A stretch of 10,437 nucleotides of DNA from Tychonema litorale BBK16 (GTDB taxonomy: Bacteria; Cyanobacteriota; Cyanobacteriia; Cyanobacteriales; Microcoleaceae), in the NCBI RefSeq assembly GCF_021648855.1, contig NZ_JAKJHX010000157.1:1-10437 (forward strand). Direction: 5' to 3'. A program made the position numbers and the translations under genes. Of the stretch, positions 6,144 to 10,437 are shown in pieces. Numbering within the stretch: position 1 is the first letter of the stretch; each line of letters starts with the position of its first letter. The notes under the pieces were generated by a model. It worked only from the letters and a program-made list of their open reading frames with translations, made no database searches and was not told the origin of the DNA.

Positions 6144-6211
6144 GATTATTCCTAATTCCTAATTGCTAATGTTGGCTGTTAACGGTGAACGGACAAACAA
6201 CTGATAAATTT

Positions 6212-6790
6212 ATGCAATATGATATACCGACAATTATACAAGGATACGCGCAAGGCTTTTTCTTGATGGCAAATGACGGTGAGGATAGTTTGGGGTGGTA
6301 TTCCAGCCGCCAACGCGCGCTGATTCCCCTGGATGAGCGATTCACCTATCCCAAGTCGCTGCGACGCCAAATCAATCAAAATCGGTTTGAGGTGGCTGTG
6401 AACCGCGATTTTGGGGCGGTGGTTGAGGGTTGTGCCGATCGCGAAACAACTTGGATTTCTCACGAGCTCAAACAGATTTACTGGGCTTTGTATGAGGCTG
6501 GTTGGGCTTACAGCTTCGAGACTTGGTGCGGGGACGAACTAGCGGGCGGTATTCTGGGATTGTCTATAGGTGGCGCGTTTATTGGGGAGTCGATGTTTTT
6601 CCGAATTCCAGAGGGTTCTAAGGTGGCGATGGTGAAGTTGGTGGAGAGATTGCGCGATCGATCTTACCTGCTATTCGATGCTCAAATGAACAATCCGCAC
6701 TTAGAAAGATTCGGAGCTTACACTGTTAAAGAGAAACAATATAATGCTCTTTTGAAAGCAGCTTTAAAGCATAAATGTTCGTTGTTTTAA
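6212..6790 (+). CDS. aat: Leucyl/phenylalanyl-tRNA-protein transferase
   Basis: Aat adds Leu or Phe from charged tRNA to proteins with N-terminal Arg or Lys, marking them for ClpS-dependent degradation (N-degron pathway). The 192-residue product shows the family blocks in order: QGYAQGFFLM (10-19), WYSSRQRALIP (29-39), FEVAVNRDF then CADRETTWI (74-82), ALYEAGWAYSFETW (92-105), GGAFIGESMFF (120-130), FDAQ (155-158) and HLERFGA (163-169). D156 in FDAQ sits where E. coli has the functional Asp of the DCQ motif. It is shorter than the E. coli enzyme (234 aa), as usual for cyanobacterial forms. I chose ATG 6212 because MQYDIPTIIQGY is the typical start; an in-frame GTG at 6185 would add nine residues encoded by repeat-like DNA. 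Confidence 0.93.
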   Translation: MQYDIPTIIQGYAQGFFLMANDGEDSLGWYSSRQRALIPLDERFTYPKSLRRQINQNRFEVAVNRDFGAVVEGCADRETTWISHELKQIYWALYEAGWAYSFETWCGDELAGGILGLSIGGAFIGESMFFRIPEGSKVAMVKLVERLRDRSYLLFDAQMNNPHLERFGAYTVKEKQYNALLKAALKHKCSLF

Positions 6791-6817
6791 CTAACATTAG
6801 ACTTACGCATGGAGTCC

Positions 6818-6882
6818 AGAAACCGGGTTTTTTACGAAAATACTGCACCTCAGCCTTTAACTTGATGAAAAACCCGGTTTCT
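6818..6882. repeat. Inverted repeat, family C (15-bp perfect stem)
   Basis: agaaaccgggttttt (6818-6832) and its exact complement (6868-6882) enclose 35 nt, just after aat. No T-run follows the right arm, so terminator activity is doubtful. The 6791-7138 spacer holds this repeat and the family B copy at 6906; nothing else coding is seen. Confidence 0.7.
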
Positions 6883-6905
6883 TTAGTCGCAGAAATCAGG
6901 AGACA

Positions 6906-6962
6906 GCACGTGGCGTGTCCCTACAATTGATCGCGGTAGGGACTAAGGCCAAGTCGTCTCCT
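6906..6962. repeat. Family B repeat, copy 2
   Basis: gtccctac (6917-6924) pairs with gtagggac (6936-6943). The flanking tgtccctacaatt and gtagggactaaggccaag match the copies at 1-60 and 7612-7675. Past it, attccgtcgcagccg (6969-6983) resembles attccgatgcaaccgg (67-82), which follows copy 1, so the dispersed unit may be 80-100 bp long. Confidence 0.6.
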
Positions 6963-7138
6963 CTATATCATTCCGTCGCAGCCGAAATCGATATTATTTT
7001 CCGGAAGCCCGGTAAGTCTCTGGTAAAAGGAATCAGAAAACAAAAGACTTACACCAAGCTTTTTACTCATCCATATTTTACGTTTCATTGGCGAGACTTG
7101 CTTACCTGATATCTTCTGGGTCGGTAGTATATTGTATT

Positions 7139-7540
7139 ATGAAAAAAATTGCCATTAAAAATAATCGTTTTAAAGAAAAAATGCTAGAAATAGAAAGAAT
7201 TACTGTTGCAGAAGTGCCTTGTGTATTGGAAGATAACTCTAGGACTTTAGATTCGCTCAAGAAATGTGCTCAATCTAGCAATAATAGAAACGAGCGAAGA
7301 GAGGCCGTTAAAATATTGGTAAATCAGTGGAGAGATGACATTGGATTTCTAGAGTTATTGGGTGAGCGCGCTTGGATTGACAAAGATGCAAATTTCCGAG
7401 AATTTTGTCAGCAAAAACTGACAGAATTAGCAGCATCAAAAGCGAAATCGAAAACAACAGACTCTCAATCTGACGATGAAGCGTATTTATGGTGGAGCAA
7501 TTATGCACAGATTCTTACTCAGACAAAACGCTCAATCTGA
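7139..7540 (+). CDS. Small HEAT-like repeat protein, possible relic of a NACHT-repeat gene
   Basis: The 133-residue product has a basic N-terminus and one clear HEAT-like unit. From W64, 31 positions align without gaps to the 34-residue repeat of the NACHT protein at 7747: WRDD, then LxLLxERA, DxD, FR and L94. I count 13 identities, including W64, both Asp after it, E76-R77-A78, D81, D83 and R87. Residues about 34-63 (SRTLDSLKKCA, then ERREAVKILVNQ) look like the preceding, more worn unit. Cyanobacterial NACHT-HEAT proteins often end in a similar module followed by a short charged tail, so this could be the surviving 3' end of a broken paralogue or a small partner protein. ATG 7139 has no Shine-Dalgarno sequence. 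An upstream in-frame TTG (7088) would add 17 residues with no support. Confidence 0.6.
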   Translation: MKKIAIKNNRFKEKMLEIERITVAEVPCVLEDNSRTLDSLKKCAQSSNNRNERREAVKILVNQWRDDIGFLELLGERAWIDKDANFREFCQQKLTELAASKAKSKTTDSQSDDEAYLWWSNYAQILTQTKRSI

Positions 7541-7611
7541 AAATTAGACCAGGAAAGATTAGCTTAATTATAAAGATTGATATCAATTCCGGTGTTACCT
7601 GAATGATATAG

Positions 7612-7675
7612 AGGACACGGCAGTGCCGTCTCCCTACCATGATTAATTGTAGGGACTAAGGCCAAGCCGTGTCCT
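7612..7675. repeat. Family B repeat, copy 3 (nested inverted repeats)
   Basis: The outer arms aggacacggc (7612-7621) and gccgtgtcct (7666-7675) are perfect complements. Nested inside, tccctac (7631-7637) pairs with gtaggga (7649-7655). It shares gtagggactaaggccaag with the copy at 6936 and gacacggcaNtgccgtctcc with the copy at 34. It lies 34 bp before the putative -10 box of the NACHT gene. Confidence 0.7.
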
Positions 7676-7708
7676 TAACTTAACCGTAGCTAAAATTTTC
7701 AACCACGC

Positions 7709-7714
7709 TATAAT
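7709..7714 (+). promoter_or_regulatory. Putative -10 box of the NACHT gene
   Basis: A perfect TATAAT lies 32 nt upstream of ATG 7747. No good -35 is present at 16-18 nt, so a promoter with a weak -35 or an activator-dependent promoter is possible. This supports transcription of the NACHT gene separately from the small upstream gene. Confidence 0.45.
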
Positions 7715-7746
7715 ATTCTCAACTAAAGTCGATCGAGCAAAAAGCA

Positions 7747-10437
7747 ATGATAGAAAGCGCGGGTTTGGTTTGGGTATTAGTGTCACCTATTTTGATAGAA
7801 TTGGGGAAAGCGGCTTTAGACGACTACATTAAAGATTTTTTCAAAGACTGCATTAAAGATATTCAAGGACTTGCGAACAAGCCCTTCGCTCAAAATGCTG
7901 TCCGCGAGGCTCTGAAATCCTTTATCATACTGTTCGAGCAAGAATTAGAGCGATCGCACTTAAACAAAACACAAATCAAACAATATCTGCCACCTTTAAA
8001 ACAACTTATCAAACAACCTCCAGTGCGACAAGTTTTGGGAAGCGCATTTCAAGCAAATTGTCGAGTTTTAGATACTCATATCTTAGCTCAATCTTGGCAA
8101 AATTTGACCTTACAGCATCCCGTGCGACGGATTTTGCCAACATTTAGTAAGGTCGTACCTTCTCATCTGTTGAAAGAGCAACCAGTTGCCTCAGTTCCCG
8201 GTACATTTAGTTGGGAACAAGTGGCAGACAAATATCTAAAAAGCGTTAAACTAATTATACAGCAAAATGCGGAACTACGAGAGATTCTCAACAACCAGAA
8301 TCTTGATAGCATAAATCAAGCTGTCAGAAATAATGCTCCGATTCCGGCTGAATTTAACTTAGAAAGTTATCAAGAAGGACTGCGAGAACAATATGAATAT
8401 TTGGATTTAGGTAATTTAGATACTAGGTCGGGAGAATACGAACGACAACTGACAGTTAAAGAAATATTTATTCCGCAAAATGCGCGATATTGTCAAGAAT
8501 ATTTGCCGAAAGATTATGAATTACCCAAGGAGTTTCAAAGGCTATTGCGGGAACGGGGAGACATTGCAGCCGAAGTCAGTCAACAAGACTTGGAACGCTA
8601 CCAAAAAGCTTACAATCAACAGCAAACGCGATCGGTTATCGAAGTAATTGATGATATCAATTACCGTTATCTAGTAATTCTCGGCGATCCGGGTTCAGGC
8701 AAATCCACGCTGTTAAAATATCTGGCGCTTCAGTGGGCAAAATTGTCTCCAAATCAGTTGTCATCTCAACCGATTCACTTACTAATTGAATTGCGGAAAT
8801 ACAGTCGCAGTCTAGATAACAAAAAATGCAATAATTTCCTAGAATTTATCGAGTGTGATTCTAGTTGGATCGGGCATTTAAACAAATCTATCCTGGACGA
8901 ATGGCTGCAAGCTGGCCGCGCTGTCGTCATGTTTGACGGGTTAGATGAAGTGTTCGAGGTGGAAAAACGCAATCGAATTGTTGACCAAATTCATAACTTT
9001 ACTCAAACCTATCCAACCGTGAAAGTGCTTGTCACTTCTCGGATTATTGGCTACCAGCAGCAACGACTAAAAAATGCTGAATTTCATCACTTCATGCTGC
9101 AAGATTTTGAACCGGAACAGATTAAACAGTTTATCCAAAAGTGGCACGATTTGACGTTTACAGACAGATTGAAAAAAGCTGCAAGTTTAGAAAGATTGGA
9201 TAAAGCAATTTCGGAATCGAGGGCGATTCTAGAATTAGCCGGAAATCCGCTGTTGCTGACAATGATGGCAATTCTGAATCGCAATCAGGAGTTACCGCGC
9301 TTTCGAGCTAAACTCTATGAAGAAGCCTCAAAAGTGCTGCTGCATAAATGGGATTTTGATGTTAAGGAAAAGTTGGGTCATGACAGAATTGATCCTTATG
9401 TAATTGATCAAGAAGTCAAACAAAGTATCTGCGGGCGAATTGCCTACAAAATGCAGTCGAGTGGCAAAGGATTAGCCGGAAATATTATTAGTCGCGAGGA
9501 TTTGCGGGAGACTATAAAATATTCTTTGGAAGGATTGATGGGAACTGAGGCAACTGCTTGTGCTAAGTTGATGGTAGAGCAACTGCGGGAACGCAATTTT
9601 ATTTTGTGCTTCTTGGGTGGATACAATGAGGATTATTTTGCTTTTGTCCATCGCACGTTTTTGGAATATTTTTGTGCTTGGGAGTTTGTACGGCAATTTG
9701 AGAAACAAAAAACCCTTGATTTAGATGGCCTGATTCAAGTTTATCGGGAACACTGGCGCGATGAGTCTTGGCATGAAGTGTTGCGTTTAATGGCGGGAAT
9801 GCTGGATGCTAAATTTACAGGTGACATCCTGGAATACCTGATTGGTGAAAATGGGGAAGCAGAAAAGTTTAGCAATCTGTTTTTGGCCGCGCAGTGTGTT
9901 TCGGAAGTCAAGAATAGAAATGATATTGCTGTTATTACTGGTCAATTGCTAGTTTGTCTGAAAAAATTAACTAGATATGGCTATACAGTTAATATTACAA
10001 GCCAGAGAGATATAGAACACAATCGGTTAGTCCGAGAAATTCGCACAAAAGCAGTAGCAGCAGTTACAGCAACTTGGAAAGATGACCCGGAAACCTTACC
10101 TTGGCTCAAAGAACGCGCTCGTTCCGATGATGATTCGACTGTGCGAAGAGCAGCAGTACGAGAATTAGCATGGGGGTGGAAAGATGACCCGGAAACCTTA
10201 CCTATCCTCAAAGAACGCGCTCGTTCCGATGATGATTCGGCTGTGCGAAGTGCAGCAGTCCAAGAATTAGCACGGGGGTGGAAAGATGACCCCGAAACCT
10301 TACCTTGGCTCAAAGAACGCGCTCGTTCCGATGATGATTCGGATGTGCGAAGTGCAGCAGTACAAGAATTAGCACGGGGGTGGAAAGATGACCCGGAAAC
10401 CTTACCTATCCTCAAAGAACGCGCTCGTTCCGATGAT
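7747..10437 (+). CDS. NACHT-family STAND NTPase with C-terminal HEAT-like repeats (3' end outside window)
   Basis: The frame is open for 897 codons from ATG 7747 to the window edge. Residues 1-200 are mostly helical and start with a hydrophobic stretch (about 6-19). I cannot name this N-terminal domain. Residues 208-247 (YQEGLREQY, YLDLGNLDT, EIFIPQNAR) form the linker common before bacterial NACHT domains. The NTPase has Walker A GDPGSGKST (313-321), NACHT-type Walker B VVMFDGLDE (393-401), a sensor-like VTSR (429-432), GNPLLLT (499-505) and FVHRTFLEYF (633-642) near its winged-helix end. From residue 777 a 34-residue repeat begins. STAND NTPases sense a ligand with such repeats, then oligomerise; several bacterial NACHT proteins are shown phage-defence factors. 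Defence and the ligand are inference here. It stands behind repeats, with no Shine-Dalgarno sequence beyond AAAAAG. Confidence 0.93.
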   Translation, partial: MIESAGLVWVLVSPILIELGKAALDDYIKDFFKDCIKDIQGLANKPFAQNAVREALKSFIILFEQELERSHLNKTQIKQYLPPLKQLIKQPPVRQVLGSAFQANCRVLDTHILAQSWQNLTLQHPVRRILPTFSKVVPSHLLKEQPVASVPGTFSWEQVADKYLKSVKLIIQQNAELREILNNQNLDSINQAVRNNAPIPAEFNLESYQEGLREQYEYLDLGNLDTRSGEYERQLTVKEIFIPQNARYCQEYLPKDYELPKEFQRLLRERGDIAAEVSQQDLERYQKAYNQQQTRSVIEVIDDINYRYLVILGDPGSGKSTLLKYLALQWAKLSPNQLSSQPIHLLIELRKYSRSLDNKKCNNFLEFIECDSSWIGHLNKSILDEWLQAGRAVVMFDGLDEVFEVEKRNRIVDQIHNFTQTYPTVKVLVTSRIIGYQQQRLKNAEFHHFMLQDFEPEQIKQFIQKWHDLTFTDRLKKAASLERLDKAISESRAILELAGNPLLLTMMAILNRNQELPRFRAKLYEEASKVLLHKWDFDVKEKLGHDRIDPYVIDQEVKQSICGRIAYKMQSSGKGLAGNIISREDLRETIKYSLEGLMGTEATACAKLMVEQLRERNFILCFLGGYNEDYFAFVHRTFLEYFCAWEFVRQFEKQKTLDLDGLIQVYREHWRDESWHEVLRLMAGMLDAKFTGDILEYLIGENGEAEKFSNLFLAAQCVSEVKNRNDIAVITGQLLVCLKKLTRYGYTVNITSQRDIEHNRLVREIRTKAVAAVTATWKDDPETLPWLKERARSDDDSTVRRAAVRELAWGWKDDPETLPILKERARSDDDSAVRSAAVQELARGWKDDPETLPWLKERARSDDDSDVRSAAVQELARGWKDDPETLPILKERARSDD
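10075..10437 (+). repeat. Tandem 102-bp coding repeat (34-aa HEAT-like units), continues past window
   Basis: Units begin at 10075, 10177, 10279 and 10381, exactly 102 bp apart, each opening tggaaagatgaccc. By eye, unit 1 differs from unit 2 at 8 of 102 bases, and unit 2 from unit 3 at 6. Unit 4 is identical to unit 2 over the 57 bases visible. Each encodes WKDDPETLPxLKERARSDDD, then a short variable part ending ELAxG. Units 1 and 3 have Trp at position 10, and units 2 and 4 have Ile, which suggests duplication as 204-bp pairs. A degenerate unit seems to precede at about 10024-10074. Confidence 0.95.

Noticed and set aside
6185..6211. GTG start for aat
   Set aside because: The nine extra residues come from repeat-like spacer sequence; MQYDIP from ATG 6212 is the usual family start.
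6818..6882. Terminator after aat
   Set aside because: The stem is perfect but the loop is 35 nt and no T-run follows; it looks like a dispersed repeat.
6915..7109. Plus-strand 64-codon frame
   Set aside because: It starts inside the family B repeat, has no ribosome site and no recognisable protein character.
7088..7138. TTG start for the small HEAT-like gene
   Set aside because: No ribosome site, and the 17 added residues show no link to the repeat fold; ATG 7139 is preferred, though it also lacks a ribosome site.
9981..10415. Minus-strand 144-codon frame opposite the NACHT gene
   Set aside because: It stays open only because the 102-bp repeat is a multiple of three; the plus-strand frame has the clear domain content.
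10075..10437. CRISPR-like or minisatellite array
   Set aside because: The units are contiguous with no spacers, in phase with the reading frame, and encode HEAT-like helices.

Overview
The window looks like chromosomal DNA of a filamentous cyanobacterium, probably of the Oscillatoriales/Microcoleus type. The HIP1 octamer GCGATCGC occurs at least seven times (e.g. 1940, 2291, 4287, 4388, 4659, 5875, 7950) where chance predicts far less than one. The intergenic spaces are full of short heptanucleotide tandem repeats and small inverted-repeat elements typical of these genomes, and two Uma2/DUF820 genes are present, a family greatly expanded in cyanobacteria. Genus is inference; no rRNA or marker gene settles it.

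Layout. 1-2046: three minus-strand genes, read right to left: an FtsH-like (M41) membrane metalloprotease lacking the AAA module, an unknown 183-aa acidic protein 30 nt behind it (probable operon), and a Uma2-family nuclease-fold protein. 2047-2275: divergent spacer filled with heptamer repeats. 2276-5009: plus-strand RseP-type site-2 protease, a second Uma2 gene with a coiled-coil tail, and endonuclease III (nth). 5010-5314: a repeat-rich spacer with two copies of a MITE-like element. 5315-5617: rpsN (S14). 5814-6143 (minus): unknown 109-aa protein, divergent from aat (6212-6790), the leucyl/phenylalanyl-tRNA-protein transferase. 6791-7138: repeats. 7139-7540: a small gene whose centre aligns without gaps to the repeat unit of the next gene. 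7747-end: a large NACHT-family STAND NTPase with C-terminal 34-residue HEAT-like repeats, running off the window. It has no internal stop for 897 codons.

Function. The left and middle parts are housekeeping: membrane proteolysis (M41-like and M50), base-excision repair (nth), ribosome (rpsN) and the N-degron pathway (aat). The right end is accessory. NACHT-repeat NTPases in bacteria belong to the NLR-like STAND class, several members of which are shown phage-defence proteins. Here the repeat array is almost identical at the DNA level (102-bp units), so it probably expanded recently, and a relic-like paralogous fragment lies just upstream.

The most interesting items are the NACHT gene with its young repeat array, the upstream repeat-fragment gene, the Uma2 cassette flanked by direct repeats that include the nth start codon, and several families of small non-coding elements that abut or supply start and stop signals.
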